64,000 bases of DNA from Actinomadura mexicana (GCF_900188105.1 NZ_FZNP01000022.1:1-64000), one strand, 5' to 3'. Positions 6,949 to 16,718 are shown, counted from the first letter of the stretch. Program-made: numbers and translations. The notes: generated from the letters alone by a model not told the origin.

Positions 6949-7950
6949 TCAGGCGGCCTTGACCGGCTGGACGGCGCGGCGCTGCTTGGGCTCGTCCCAG
7001 ATGCCGAAGGCCTTCCAGACCTGCTTGTTCACCGGCGTGACCACGCCGAGCTCGGCCATCAGGTCGCGGATCTTGCCGACCGAGTTGGAGATCTCCGCCT
7101 GCGCCGCGTCGTTGTGGTAGGCGGCGCGGACGACGTCCTTCGGGATGTTGAAGTGCCGCACCATGGGCCCGGGCGGGGACAGCATGATCCGCGCCATCAC
7201 GCCGAGGACGACGGGCGTCGCGATGCCGAGGATCCGGCGGCGCGCCGGGTGCATGTTCGGGACCCGGTGCTTGAGGTAGTGCCGGGCGAACGAGATGTGC
7301 CGGGCCTCCTCCGCGATGTGGATCCTCATGATGGTCTCCTCGAGCGGGTGCTTGATGTGCCCGCCCTTGAGGGACTTGCGCTGGACGTAGTCGATGGGGT
7401 CCTCGCCGCCCAGCACGAAGACGAAGAACATCTCGGTGCTGACCAGCGGGATCCACGGGGCCGCCTGCGCGATGAGGCTGAGCGCGCGCGGCATGCCGCG
7501 GATCGGCATCTTCGTCCGGTTCACGAACTCCTGGAACATCATGCCGTGGTGACATTCCTCGGTCGTCTCGTGGTAGACGTACCGGAACTCGGGCCGCCCG
7601 TTCGGCAGCCGGTAGGCGTAGTTGAGCAGTCCGCGCTTCAGCAGGTTCTCGAACTGCAGCCCGATCTTCATCGCGGTGGCGACGCGCCAGAGGCCGATCT
7701 GCGACTGGATCTCCGGCGGCTGCGACTGGTACCACGCCGTCTCCCCGAGCCGGTCGAACGGCGGCAGCACCCAGCGCGGGTCGTGCTTGTCGACGAGGAA
7801 CTCGGGGTCGTCCCAGGGGATGTCGGCGTAGGCCTCCCAGTGCTTGTCGACCGAGGCCTTGTTCAGGCGGTCGATGACGCCGAGGTACGACTTCTTGTCC
7901 TTGACCTGCTCGCGGACCTCGTCGGCGAGTTCGGTGGGGGCTTTCGGCAT
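6949..7950 (-). CDS. AurF-like diiron oxygenase
   Basis: 333 aa. Two carboxylate/histidine motifs typical of the AurF (p-aminobenzoate N-oxygenase) ferritin-like family are visible: HETTEECHHGMMF near residue 128 and RIHIAEEARHISFA near residue 209. Additional Glu ligands are plausible in FENLLKRG and STEMFF. These enzymes use a nonheme diiron centre to oxidise amines or other small substrates; most actinobacterial members are uncharacterised. It follows a TetR gene by 58 bp on the same strand and precedes an SDR, suggesting a regulated oxidation module. Confidence 0.85.
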   Translation of the reverse strand: MPKAPTELADEVREQVKDKKSYLGVIDRLNKASVDKHWEAYADIPWDDPEFLVDKHDPRWVLPPFDRLGETAWYQSQPPEIQSQIGLWRVATAMKIGLQFENLLKRGLLNYAYRLPNGRPEFRYVYHETTEECHHGMMFQEFVNRTKMPIRGMPRALSLIAQAAPWIPLVSTEMFFVFVLGGEDPIDYVQRKSLKGGHIKHPLEETIMRIHIAEEARHISFARHYLKHRVPNMHPARRRILGIATPVVLGVMARIMLSPPGPMVRHFNIPKDVVRAAYHNDAAQAEISNSVGKIRDLMAELGVVTPVNKQVWKAFGIWDEPKQRRAVQPVKAA

Positions 7951-8008
7951 GGGGGACGCTCCCTCGGGGTGGTGCGGTCGGCCGGGGCCGGTGCGTGACG
8001 GGTCGTGG

Positions 8009-8683
8009 CTAGGGGCCGGTGCGGGGCCGGGCCTCCGCCGTGCCCCGCTCGGGGACGATCAACTGCGCGACGTCCTTGACCTGGCGCAGCACCGCGGCCT
8101 GGTGGCCGTCGGCGTCGTCGTCCAGCGCGTTCTGGATGGACAGCCCGACGAACATCGCGAACAGGGTGCGCAGCGTCGTCGAGACGAAGTCGGGGGGGAG
8201 GGTGTTGTCGGGGAACAGCCGCTCGAACGTCTCCGTGATCACCTGGAGGATCCGCTCGTTCAGGTCGCGGCACAGCGGCCGCAGCTCGTCGTCGGTGCGG
8301 GCCGCCACCGCCAGCTCCATGAGGGCCTTGGCCGGCCGGCCGCGGAACACCTCCCAGAGCAGGTCGAGCGCGCCCGACACGTTGCGCCGCTCAGCGGGCA
8401 GCACCGCGAAGGCCGTCTCGTAGGCGAGGCGCTGCGCCTCCAGCAGGTGCTCCAGCGCCGCCGCGACGAGGACCATCTTCGTCGGGTAGTGGTGCTGCTG
8501 CGCCCCGCGCGAGACCCCGGCGCGGCGCGCGACCTCCGTGGTGGACGTCCCGGACCAGCCGAGGTCCACCAGGCACTCCGTGGTGGCCTCCAGGAGCCTG
8601 GCCTGCGTGCGCTCCCTGCGCTCCTCCTGCGTGCGGCGCCCGGAGGAGCCGTGCCGGTGGCGTCTGCGGCTGCTTACTGACAC
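8009..8683 (-). CDS. TetR-family repressor of the diiron oxygenase cluster
   Basis: About 224 aa. The helix-turn-helix runs from RERTQARLLEATTECLVDLGW through STTEVARRAGVSRGAQQHHYP. The C-terminal domain (ELRPLCRDLNERILQVITETFERL) is helical, as in TetR ligand domains. I place the start at GTG 8683; a TTG at 8716 would add 11 residues but would lie inside the palindrome at 8705-8734. The N-terminal 25 residues are Arg/Ser-rich. It probably regulates itself and the downstream diiron oxygenase. Confidence 0.87.
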   Translation of the reverse strand: MSVSSRRRHRHGSSGRRTQEERRERTQARLLEATTECLVDLGWSGTSTTEVARRAGVSRGAQQHHYPTKMVLVAAALEHLLEAQRLAYETAFAVLPAERRNVSGALDLLWEVFRGRPAKALMELAVAARTDDELRPLCRDLNERILQVITETFERLFPDNTLPPDFVSTTLRTLFAMFVGLSIQNALDDDADGHQAAVLRQVKDVAQLIVPERGTAEARPRTGP

Positions 8684-8704
8684 GCCCCCGACGGTACGAG
8701 CGCG

Positions 8705-8734
8705 ACATACATGCAATCAAGCCTGCATGTATGT
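8705..8734. promoter_or_regulatory. TetR operator candidate
   Basis: Arms ACATACATGCA and TGCATGTATGT form a perfect 11-bp inverted repeat around ATCAAGCC. It lies just upstream of the TetR start. The outer ACATACAT/ATGTATGT halves resemble the E. coli AcrR box, though the spacing here is wider. Confidence 0.75.
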
Positions 8735-8896
8735 TGCCCGCATCACAATTGGACATCGCGTCTTATTGATCTTCGCCGGTCCGCCGAGTACCGCGCCGGA
8801 CGTATCCGGCCCTCCGCGCGGCCTCCCCGGGGAGCAGGCGCAGTGCATCTCCCGGCCCGACGACGGGCCCCATGGCGCCACGCCACGATCCCGGTC

Positions 8897-9670
8897 ATGG
8901 AAAACGCAGCGGAAGCAAGGCGATCGACCGGCGAGGCCGTCGCGGGCGGCGCCCGCACGGTGGGCCTCGGCAAGGTCTACGGGTCCGGCGCCATGGCGGT
9001 GCGGGCCCTCGACGACGTCAGCGTGGAGTTCCCGGCCGGCCGGTTCACCGCGATCATGGGGCCGTCCGGGGCCGGGAAGTCCACGCTCATGCACTGCGTC
9101 GCGGGCCTGGAGGACGCGACGTCCGGCCGGGTCTACGTCGGCGGCCAGGAGCTCGGGGCGCTGTCGGACCGCCGCCTGACGCGGCTCAGGCGCGAGCGGA
9201 TCGGGTTCGTGTTCCAGGCGTTCAACCTGCTCCCCACGCTGACGGCCCGTGACAACATCCTCCTGCCCCTGACCCTCGCGGGGGCGGGCCCGGAGCGGGA
9301 GTGGCTGGACACGGTCGTCCGTGTCCTGAAGCTGGGGGACCGGTTGTCGCACCGGCCGTCGGAGATGTCGGGCGGGCAGCAGCAGCGGGTGGCCTTGGCG
9401 CGTGCCCTGGTCACGCGCCCGCAGATCGTGTTCGCGGACGAACCGACCGGCAACCTCGACTCCCGTACCGGCGGCGAGGTGCTGGCTCTCCTGCGCGACG
9501 CCGTGGACCATCTGGGCCAGACCGTGGCGATGGTCACCCACGACCCGGTCGCCGCCGGGCACGCCGACGCGGTGGTGTTCCTCGCCGACGGCCGGATCGT
9601 GGACGTCATGGACGCGCCCACACCCGACCGCGTGCTCGACCGCATGCGCGGGCTGGGGGACCCCCGATGA
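8897..9670 (+). CDS. ABC transporter ATPase (MacB/LolD type)
   Basis: 257 aa. Walker A GPSGAGKS lies at residues 55-62, the Q-loop in GFVFQAFNLLP, the signature MSGGQQQRVALARAL from ~157, Walker B IVFADEP at ~177-183, and the switch His in VTHDP. The phrase FQAFNLLPTLTARDNILLPL marks the MacB/LolD class that drives mechanotransmission rather than ordinary transport. Start ATG 8897 lacks a strong ribosome site, so it is somewhat uncertain. Its stop overlaps the start of the permease (ATGA), indicating translational coupling. Confidence 0.92.
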   Translation: MENAAEARRSTGEAVAGGARTVGLGKVYGSGAMAVRALDDVSVEFPAGRFTAIMGPSGAGKSTLMHCVAGLEDATSGRVYVGGQELGALSDRRLTRLRRERIGFVFQAFNLLPTLTARDNILLPLTLAGAGPEREWLDTVVRVLKLGDRLSHRPSEMSGGQQQRVALARALVTRPQIVFADEPTGNLDSRTGGEVLALLRDAVDHLGQTVAMVTHDPVAAGHADAVVFLADGRIVDVMDAPTPDRVLDRMRGLGDPR

Positions 9671-12177
9671 CCGGGCTCGTCTTCAAGGAGCTGTGGGGAC
9701 GCAAGCGCCGCATGGCCGGATCCCTGGTGGCGGTCTTCCTCGGCGTGACGTTCCTTACCGGGACGCTCGTCCTCGGTGACACCCTCGCGGCGAGCATCGA
9801 CGGGTACGTCTCCAGTGCGTACGGCGACACGGACGTGGTCGTCCGGAACGCGACCAGGGTGAGCGACGCGCCGTGGGGCGCGCGCGGGCAGATCGACGCG
9901 GCCGTCCTGGACAGGGTGCGCCAGGTGAAGGGCGTCGCCAACGCCGAGCCGACCATCGAGGGGTCGGGGCAGCTGCTCGCCAAGGACGGCACGACGATCC
10001 CGTCGCGCGGGCCCCGGACGGCGGGCAACTGGAAGACCGACCCGAAGCTCAACCCCTACCGGCTCGCCGGAGGGCGGGCGCCCCGCGCCCCGGACGAGGT
10101 CGTCATCGACAGGATGTTCGCCGACGAGGGCCACCTGAAGGTCGGTGACCGGACGGCGGTGCTCACGCCCGAGAAGGTCCCGGTGACCGTCGTCGGCATC
10201 AGCATGTTCGGCGACGAGGAGGCCTTCGGCGAGACGTCGTTCACGGCGTTCTCCCTCGACGGCGCCCGCAGGCACGTCGCGAAGGGCGCCGACCGCATCA
10301 GCGGCGTCGCCGTCCGCGCCGAGGACGGCGTCGACCAGGCGGAACTGGCGTCCCGCGTGCGGGCGGCGCTGCCGGCCGGGGTCCAGGCCCTGACGAAGAA
10401 GGCGCAGGTCGAGGAGGGCATGAGCCTCGTCCAGAACGGCTTCCTGCGCGTGTTCCGGACCGTTCTGGCCGCGTTCGGCGGCGTGGCGCTGCTGGTCGCC
10501 GCGTTCAGCATCCACAACACGTTCGCGATCACGATGGCGCAGCGGACCCGCGAGTCGGCCCTGCTGCGCGCGCTCGGCGCCGGGCGCCGGCAGGTCGTCA
10601 CCATCGTCGGCTTCGAGGCACTGGTGATCGGCGCCGCCGCGACCCTCGCCGGGCTCGCCGGCGGGCTCGGGTTCGCCGCCCTGCTCCGGGAGCTGTTCAT
10701 CCGCTTCCGCATCGGGATCGCGCTGGAGGGCCTGACCGTCGCCGCCACCACGGTCATGATCGCGGTTCCGGTCGGGCTGCTGGTCACGCTGGCCGCCGCG
10801 CTCGGCCCGGCGCTGAGGGCGTCGCGGGTGCCGCCGCTGGCCGCGCTGCGCGAGGTCGCGGCCGAGGCGTCCCGGCCGTCGGAGACCCGGCTCATCGTCG
10901 GCGGCGTCTTCGCGGCGGTCGCGGTCGGCACCGTCTCGTTCGGCGCGGTCACCGGGCAGCTGTCGATGGCGGCCGCGGGCGCGGTGGTGACCGTCGTGTC
11001 GATGGTCGTGCTCGGCCCCGTCGCCGCCCGTCCCGTCGCGGCGCTGCTCGGCGGGCCCGCGGCGCGGCTGCGCGGCGTGCCCGGGGCGCTCGCGCGCGAC
11101 AACGCCACCCGCAGCCCGGCGCGCACGGCCGGGGCGGCGACCGCGCTGATGATCGGCGTCGGGGTCGTCACGCTGATGACGGTGTTCCTCGGATCGCTGC
11201 GCGCCTCCCTGGAGGACGGCGTCGCCGGGTCGTTCAAGGGACCGATCGTCGTGGACGCGGGCACCAACGAGACCGGCGGGTTCGCCACCTCGCTCGTGCG
11301 GGAGGCGGCGAAGCTGCCCCAGGTGGGCGACGTCGCCGGGATGGGCACGGGCGGCATGCGGGTGGACGGCGCGCCGTCCACCGTCAGCGTGGCCGACCCG
11401 TCCAGCCTGCGGCGCGTCCTCGACCTGGACGTCATCCAAGGCGGCCTCAACGACGCCGGTACGTTCGCCGTCTCGAAGAAGGCAGCGGACGACAACGGCT
11501 GGCGCGTGGGCACCGCGGTCGGCGTGACGTTCGCGGACGGTGCCTCACAGAGGCTCACCGTGGGGGCCGTCTACGACAACACCGACATGACCGGTGACTA
11601 CCTCGTCCCGCGGTCGGTGTGGAACGCGCACACCAGGCAGCCGCTGGACACCAGGGCGTTCGTCGAGTTGAAGCCCGGCGCGTCGGTCGCCTCCGCCCGG
11701 CAGGCACTCACCGCGCTGGCCAAGCCGTACGGGGCGCCCGCCGTGGAGTCGCGGGAGGAGTTCGTGGCGGCGCAGACCGAGGAGATGGCCGGCTTCATCA
11801 GCGTCGTCTACGGGATGCTGATCCTGGCCATCGTCGTCGCGCTGCTCGGCATCGCCAACACGCTGTCGCTCGCCGTCCACGAACGGACCCGCGAACTCGG
11901 CCTGCTCCGCGCGGTCGGTGCGACGCGCCCGCAGATCCGGTCGATGGTGCGCTGGGAGTCGGTCATCGTGGCGCTGTTCGGCACCGGTGGCGGCCTCGGC
12001 CTCGGGGTGTTCCTCGGCTGGGGCCTCGGCGCCGCCCTCGGCCACCCGTTCGCGCCGCCCGCCGCGCAGGTCGCGGTCATCGCCGTGGTCGGCGCGGTCG
12101 CCGGAGCACTCGCCGCGATCCGTCCCGCGCGCCGCGCGGCGCGGCTGGCGATTCTGGCCGCCATCTCCGCACCGTGA
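9667..12177 (+). CDS. ABC transporter permease, FtsX/MacB-like
   Basis: 836 aa. The start ATG overlaps the ATPase stop in ATGA. A transmembrane helix (SLVAVFLGVTFLTGTLVLG) is followed by a large extracytoplasmic MacB-like domain. The FtsX core helices come next (FGGVALLVAAFSIHNTFAITMAQRTRESALLRALGA), then a second set near the C-terminus (ISVVYGMLILAIVVALLGIANTLSLAVHERTRELGLLRAVGA). This duplicated-FtsX layout is common in actinobacterial exporters of peptides or lipids, often paired with nearby sensor systems. No dedicated regulator is adjacent. A perfect 11-bp stem follows the gene. Confidence 0.9.
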   Translation: MTGLVFKELWGRKRRMAGSLVAVFLGVTFLTGTLVLGDTLAASIDGYVSSAYGDTDVVVRNATRVSDAPWGARGQIDAAVLDRVRQVKGVANAEPTIEGSGQLLAKDGTTIPSRGPRTAGNWKTDPKLNPYRLAGGRAPRAPDEVVIDRMFADEGHLKVGDRTAVLTPEKVPVTVVGISMFGDEEAFGETSFTAFSLDGARRHVAKGADRISGVAVRAEDGVDQAELASRVRAALPAGVQALTKKAQVEEGMSLVQNGFLRVFRTVLAAFGGVALLVAAFSIHNTFAITMAQRTRESALLRALGAGRRQVVTIVGFEALVIGAAATLAGLAGGLGFAALLRELFIRFRIGIALEGLTVAATTVMIAVPVGLLVTLAAALGPALRASRVPPLAALREVAAEASRPSETRLIVGGVFAAVAVGTVSFGAVTGQLSMAAAGAVVTVVSMVVLGPVAARPVAALLGGPAARLRGVPGALARDNATRSPARTAGAATALMIGVGVVTLMTVFLGSLRASLEDGVAGSFKGPIVVDAGTNETGGFATSLVREAAKLPQVGDVAGMGTGGMRVDGAPSTVSVADPSSLRRVLDLDVIQGGLNDAGTFAVSKKAADDNGWRVGTAVGVTFADGASQRLTVGAVYDNTDMTGDYLVPRSVWNAHTRQPLDTRAFVELKPGASVASARQALTALAKPYGAPAVESREEFVAAQTEEMAGFISVVYGMLILAIVVALLGIANTLSLAVHERTRELGLLRAVGATRPQIRSMVRWESVIVALFGTGGGLGLGVFLGWGLGAALGHPFAPPAAQVAVIAVVGAVAGALAAIRPARRAARLAILAAISAP

Positions 12178-12202
12178 CATCGCCGCGCCGTGGCGCGCCC
12201 GT

Positions 12203-12237
12203 CCCCGTTCCCCCGGCGCCGCGCCCGGGGAACGGGG
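12203..12237 (+). terminator. Terminator hairpin after the ABC exporter
   Basis: Arms CCCCGTTCCCC (12203-12213) and GGGGAACGGGG (12227-12237) form an 11-bp perfect stem with a 13-nt GC-rich loop. No T-run follows. Confidence 0.6.
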
Positions 12238-12309
12238 CGTCCTCCCAGGTCGCACGACCGTTCCGGGGCGGGCCGCGTGTCGCGCGCGGGCCGTGGCTAA
12301 GGTAAGTCC

Positions 12310-13521
12310 ATGCAGGTCAACCAGTCGGGCAAGCTGACCAATGTCTGTTACGACATCCGCGGGCCGGTCCTCAAGCGCGCCAAGCAGTTGGAGAACGAGG
12401 GAAGCAAGATCCTCAAGCTGCACATCGGCAACCCGGCCCCCTTCGGGTTCGAGGCACCGCCCGAACTCCTCCAGGACATGATCCGCAACCTGCCGGAGGC
12501 GCACGGCTACAGCGACTCCAAGGGCATCCTCCCCGCGCGCCGCGCCATCGTGCAGGGCTTCGAGGACAGCGGCGTCACCGGCGTCGACGTCGAGGACGTC
12601 TACCTCGGCAACGGCGTCTCCGAGCTCATCGTCATGACGCTGCAGGCGCTGCTCAACGACGGCGACGAGGTGCTCATTCCGACGCCCGACTACCCGCTGT
12701 GGACGGCGTCGGTGTCGCTGTGCGGGGGCACGCCCGTCCACTACCTGTGCGACGAGGACGACGGGTGGCAGCCGAGCCTGGACGACATCGAGTCCAAGAT
12801 CGGTGACCGCACCCGCGCCCTGGTGATCATCAATCCGAACAACCCGACCGGCGCCGTCTACTCGCGCGAGGCGCTCACGCGGATCGTCGAGGTCGCCCGC
12901 CGCCGCAACCTGATCATCTTCGCGGACGAGATCTACGACCGGATCCTCTACGACGACGCCGAGCACGTCCCGATCGCGTCCCTGGCCCCCGACCTGCTGT
13001 GCCTCACCTTCGGCGGCCTGTCCAAGAACTACCGCGTCGCCGGGTTCCGCTCGGGGTGGGTCGTGCTGTCCGGACCGAAGGAGCACGCCGAGTCCTACAT
13101 CGAGGGCCTCGACATCCTCGCCAACATGCGGCTGTGCCCGAACGTCCCGGGGCAGCACGCCATCCAGGCCGCGCTCGGCGGCTACCAGAGCATCGACGAC
13201 CTCGTCCTGCCGACCGGGCGCCTCGGCGAGCAGCGCGACCGCGCCTGGAAACTGCTGAACGACCTGCCGGGCGTCAGCTGCGTCAAGCCGCGGGGCGCCC
13301 TCTACGTCTTCCCGCGCCTGGATCCGGAGATGTACCCGATCGAGGACGACATGCGCTTCGCCCTCGACCTGCTGGAGCAGCAGAAGCTCCTCATCGTGCA
13401 GGGGACCGGGTTCAACTGGCCGTCCACCGACCACTTCCGCATCGTCACCCTCCAGTACGCCGACGACCTGGAGGACGCCGTCGGGCGCATCGGGGAGTTC
13501 CTCTCCACCTACCGCCGCTAG
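12310..13521 (+). CDS. alaA: Alanine-type pyridoxal-phosphate aminotransferase
   Basis: 403 aa fold-type I aminotransferase. The N-terminus SGKLTNVCYDIRGPVLKRAKQLE is characteristic of the AlaA/YfbQ glutamate-pyruvate aminotransferase group. Conserved features include NPNNPTGAVYS, the Asp/Tyr of FADEIYDRILYD, and the Schiff-base Lys239 in GLSKNYRVAGFRSGW. The expected reaction is pyruvate plus glutamate to alanine plus 2-oxoglutarate. Length matches the family. The gene's 3' end overlaps the convergent helicase gene by 4 bp. Confidence 0.92.
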   Translation: MQVNQSGKLTNVCYDIRGPVLKRAKQLENEGSKILKLHIGNPAPFGFEAPPELLQDMIRNLPEAHGYSDSKGILPARRAIVQGFEDSGVTGVDVEDVYLGNGVSELIVMTLQALLNDGDEVLIPTPDYPLWTASVSLCGGTPVHYLCDEDDGWQPSLDDIESKIGDRTRALVIINPNNPTGAVYSREALTRIVEVARRRNLIIFADEIYDRILYDDAEHVPIASLAPDLLCLTFGGLSKNYRVAGFRSGWVVLSGPKEHAESYIEGLDILANMRLCPNVPGQHAIQAALGGYQSIDDLVLPTGRLGEQRDRAWKLLNDLPGVSCVKPRGALYVFPRLDPEMYPIEDDMRFALDLLEQQKLLIVQGTGFNWPSTDHFRIVTLQYADDLEDAVGRIGEFLSTYRR

Positions 13522-15617
13522 GCCTCGGTCGCGGCGGCGTCCAGGCGCCGGAGCGCGCCGCGGACGACGGCGGGATCCGTGGTCGCCCAGAACGGCGGCA
13601 GCGAGTTCTTGAGGAAGCCGCCGTAGCGGGCCGTGGCGAGCCGCGGGTCGAGGACGGCGACCACACCGCGGTCGTCCATCGAGCGCAGCAGCCGGCCCGC
13701 GCCCTGGGCGAGCAGCAGCGCCGCATGCGTCGCCGCGACCGCCATGAACCCGTTGCCGCCGCGCGCCGCGACGGCCCGGGACCGCGCCGACGACACCGGG
13801 TCGTCCGGGCGCGGGAACGGGATGCGGTCCATGACGACGAGCTGCAGTGAGGGGCCGGGGACGTCCACGCCCTGCCAGAGCGACAGGGTGCCGAACAGGC
13901 AGGTCCGCTCGTCCTCGGCGAACTGCTTCACCAGCAGGGACGTGGAGTCGTCGCCCTGGCACAGCAGCGGGTGGGTCAGGTGGTCCTTCAGTTCGTCGGC
14001 GGCCTGGCGCGCGGCGCGCATCGAGGAGAACAGGCCGAGCGTCCGCCCGCCCGCCGCCTCGATCAGCTCGGTGATCTCCGTCAGGTAGGCGTCGGCGAGG
14101 CCGTCCCGCCCCGGCTGGGGCAGATGCCGCGCGACGTAGAGGATGCCCGCCTTCGGATGGTCGAACGGCGAACCGACGTCGAGTCCCGACCAGACGACCT
14201 CGGTCTCCTCGCCCTTCTCCGTCGCGGTCTGCGCGAGGCCCTCGGCGGCGGTCCTGGCGTCCCTCGGCCCGCCCTCGTCCAGCGGCGGCAGGCCCCACTG
14301 GCGGGCGAGCGGCTCGAAGGACCCGCCCAGCGTGAGCGTCGCCGACGTGAGGACCGCGGTGCGCTGCTCGAACAGCGTCGTGCGCAGCAGCCCGCCGACA
14401 CCGATCGGCGCCACGTGCAGCGCCGGCGGCCGCTTCGGGCGCCCTTCCTGGACGAACGGCTTCTCCAGCCACACCACGTCGAAGCGCTGCGCCATCTCCG
14501 GCTGGAACGCCTCCAGGATTCGCACGGCCGTGTCATGCAGTTCCTCAAGCGAGGAACGCGCCGCTTTGCGCGCGGCCATGTCGCCGGGGTCGGACTCCTT
14601 CTTCTCCGGCCCGAGCGCCGTGACGCACGCGTGTGCGGCGTCCCGCACGGACGCCAGGGTGTTGCCCAGGGCGCCGGACAGGACGTCCATACGGCCCGCG
14701 GGCATCTCCTCCAGCAGAAGGCCGAGCCCTTCGGCGGCCTCCTTGAGCCGGTCGGCGAGGTGCTCCTCGGTCAGCCGCCCGCACCGCCGCGCGGCGGTCT
14801 CCACGCCGGCGGCGCTCAGATCCCCGGTCGCGACCGAGGTGACCCGGTCGACCAGCTCGTGGGCCTCGTCCACGATCACCACGTCGTGCTCGGGCAGGAC
14901 CTGGAACTCCTCCAGGGCGTCGATGGCCAGCAGCGCGTGGTTGGTGACGACGATGTGCGCCTCGCCGGCCTCCGCCCGCGCCAGCTCGGCGAAGCACTCG
15001 CTCCCGTGCGGGCACCGCTGCGCGCCCAGGCACTCCTTCGCCGTCACGGCGACCTGCCGCCACGCCTGCTCGCCCACCCCCGGCACCAGCTCGTCGCGGT
15101 CGCCGGTCCTGGTCTCCTCGGCCCACTCGTTCAGCCGCTTGACCTGCCGTCCGAGGGAGGACAGCTGCTGCGGGTCGAACAGGCTCGGCCCGCCGTCCTC
15201 CTCCTCGGGCACGCCCGTCTGCACCCGGTGCAGGCACAGGTAGTTGCGGCGGCCCTTGAGGATCGCGAACTTCAGCTCCGTCCCGAGCAGCGGCCCGAGG
15301 GCCTCCGCGAGCCGCGGCAGGTCGCGGTCGACGAGCTGCCGCTGCAACGCGATCGTCGCCGTGGACACCACCACGGTCGTCTTCTCCTTGACGGCATGCC
15401 GGATCGCGGGGACCAGATAGGCGAGAGACTTGCCCGTCCCGGTGCCCGCCTGCGCGGCGACGTGCTCCCCGGACTCGATGGCGCTCTCCACCGCCTGCGC
15501 CATCGTCACCTGCCCGGGGCGCTCGGCGCCCCCGACGGACGCGACGGCCGCGGCGAGAAGGGTCGCCATGTCGGGAATCTGGGTCTCGCTGCCGGTCAGC
15601 AGATCAGGGGCGGGCAC
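13518..15617 (-). CDS. DinG/XPD-like superfamily 2 ATP-dependent DNA helicase
   Basis: About 699 aa. Walker A is QAGTGTGKS, the DEAH box is VIVDEAHELVD, and motif VI is QGAGRLLRSMDDRG. Four cysteines in NYLCLHR and ECLGAQRCPHGSECF form the Fe-S cluster site of the XPD/DinG class. Members unwind DNA with 5'-3' polarity and act in repair. The start is uncertain: GTG 15617 gives VPAPDLLTG, while ATG 15569 (MATLLAAAV) begins close to the first conserved residues. It is divergent from the DUF4192 gene and convergent with alaA. Confidence 0.9.
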   Translation of the reverse strand: MPAPDLLTGSETQIPDMATLLAAAVASVGGAERPGQVTMAQAVESAIESGEHVAAQAGTGTGKSLAYLVPAIRHAVKEKTTVVVSTATIALQRQLVDRDLPRLAEALGPLLGTELKFAILKGRRNYLCLHRVQTGVPEEEDGGPSLFDPQQLSSLGRQVKRLNEWAEETRTGDRDELVPGVGEQAWRQVAVTAKECLGAQRCPHGSECFAELARAEAGEAHIVVTNHALLAIDALEEFQVLPEHDVVIVDEAHELVDRVTSVATGDLSAAGVETAARRCGRLTEEHLADRLKEAAEGLGLLLEEMPAGRMDVLSGALGNTLASVRDAAHACVTALGPEKKESDPGDMAARKAARSSLEELHDTAVRILEAFQPEMAQRFDVVWLEKPFVQEGRPKRPPALHVAPIGVGGLLRTTLFEQRTAVLTSATLTLGGSFEPLARQWGLPPLDEGGPRDARTAAEGLAQTATEKGEETEVVWSGLDVGSPFDHPKAGILYVARHLPQPGRDGLADAYLTEITELIEAAGGRTLGLFSSMRAARQAADELKDHLTHPLLCQGDDSTSLLVKQFAEDERTCLFGTLSLWQGVDVPGPSLQLVVMDRIPFPRPDDPVSSARSRAVAARGGNGFMAVAATHAALLLAQGAGRLLRSMDDRGVVAVLDPRLATARYGGFLKNSLPPFWATTDPAVVRGALRRLDAAATEA

Positions 15618-15749
15618 GTCGCCCAACGCTACCGCCCGCGGCCGACACCCGCGTCCCGTCCCGCGCGACCGCGTCCCGGATCTCCCGGGAGTTATCCACA
15701 GTTGGGCGAGCCGCGGCGGCCCCTCCACGCCCCCTGAAACCCTCGACGC

Positions 15750-16718
15750 ATGACATCACTGGTGATCCGCTCAGCCCAGGACGCCATCGCGGCCGTCCCT
15801 TATCTGCTCGGCTTCCACCCCGCGCGCAGCCTCGTCGTCATCGGCTTCGAGGGACGGTCCCGCAGCACATGCGCGATCCGGCTCGACTTACCGTCGTCCG
15901 ACGCCGCCGAACGCGTCGCCGCCGTCCTGTCCGGCAACGGCTTCGCCCGCTCGCTCCTGCTCGGGTACGGCCCGGCCGGCGAGGTGGCGGAGGCCGCCCG
16001 GCCCATGCGCGCCGCCCTGGCCTCCGCGGGCGTCCCCGTCGTCGAGGCGATCCGCGTCGCCGACGGCCGCTGGTGGTCGCTCACCTGCGGCGACGTCTGC
16101 TGCCCACCCGAAGGGACTCCGTATGACATCCACGCCAGCGCCGTCGCCGCCGAGGCGACCTTCGGAGGCCACGTGGCCCTGGCCGACCGCGCCGAACTCG
16201 TCGCCTCCGTCCAGCCGCTCGACGGTCCCGCCCGCACCGCCATGCACCGCGCCACCGAACGCGCCGAGCGGCGCTACCTGGCCCGCCCGCCCTCGTCCGC
16301 CGAAGACGATCTCACCTTCGTCCTCGCCCTGCCCGCCCGCGCCCGCACCGGCTCCCGCCCGACCGACGACGAGGTCGCCTGGCTCGGCCTCCTCCTCACC
16401 GACCTGCGCGTCCGCGACGAGACCTGGACCCGCCTCGACGAGGACTCCCCGGCCGCCGACATCGCCTTCTGGCGCGACATCGTCCGCCGCGTCGACCCCG
16501 CCCGCGTCCCGGCCCCCGCGTCCCTGCTGGCATTCGCCGCCTACTCGGCCGGCGACGGCGGCCTGGCCAACGTCGCCCTGCAACGCGCCCTCGACACCGA
16601 CCCCGCCTACTCCATGGCCGTCATCCTCCGCGAAGTGGTCAACGCGGGCGTCCCACCCTCCAGACTCCGCATGCGCAAGGCCGGTTCCCCACCCGCCGAC
16701 CACCAGAAAGCCGGCTAG
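15750..16718 (+). CDS. DUF4192 family protein
   Basis: 322 aa. The start MTSLVIRSAQDAIAAVPYLLGFHPARSLVVIGF is diagnostic of actinobacterial DUF4192 (consensus: PYLLGFHP, SLVV). The rest contains RWWSLTCGDVCCPPEGTPYD and the C-terminal ALQRALDTDPAYSMAVILREVV, which suggests a helical segment. It has no signal peptide or membrane helix. The function is unknown; homologues are widespread in Streptomyces and relatives. Confidence 0.9.
   Translation: MTSLVIRSAQDAIAAVPYLLGFHPARSLVVIGFEGRSRSTCAIRLDLPSSDAAERVAAVLSGNGFARSLLLGYGPAGEVAEAARPMRAALASAGVPVVEAIRVADGRWWSLTCGDVCCPPEGTPYDIHASAVAAEATFGGHVALADRAELVASVQPLDGPARTAMHRATERAERRYLARPPSSAEDDLTFVLALPARARTGSRPTDDEVAWLGLLLTDLRVRDETWTRLDEDSPAADIAFWRDIVRRVDPARVPAPASLLAFAAYSAGDGGLANVALQRALDTDPAYSMAVILREVVNAGVPPSRLRMRKAGSPPADHQKAG

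Noticed and set aside
11545..14472. Long minus-strand frame over the ABC permease, alaA and helicase end
   Set aside because: It spans three well-supported genes in other frames and is typical GC-driven shadow sequence.
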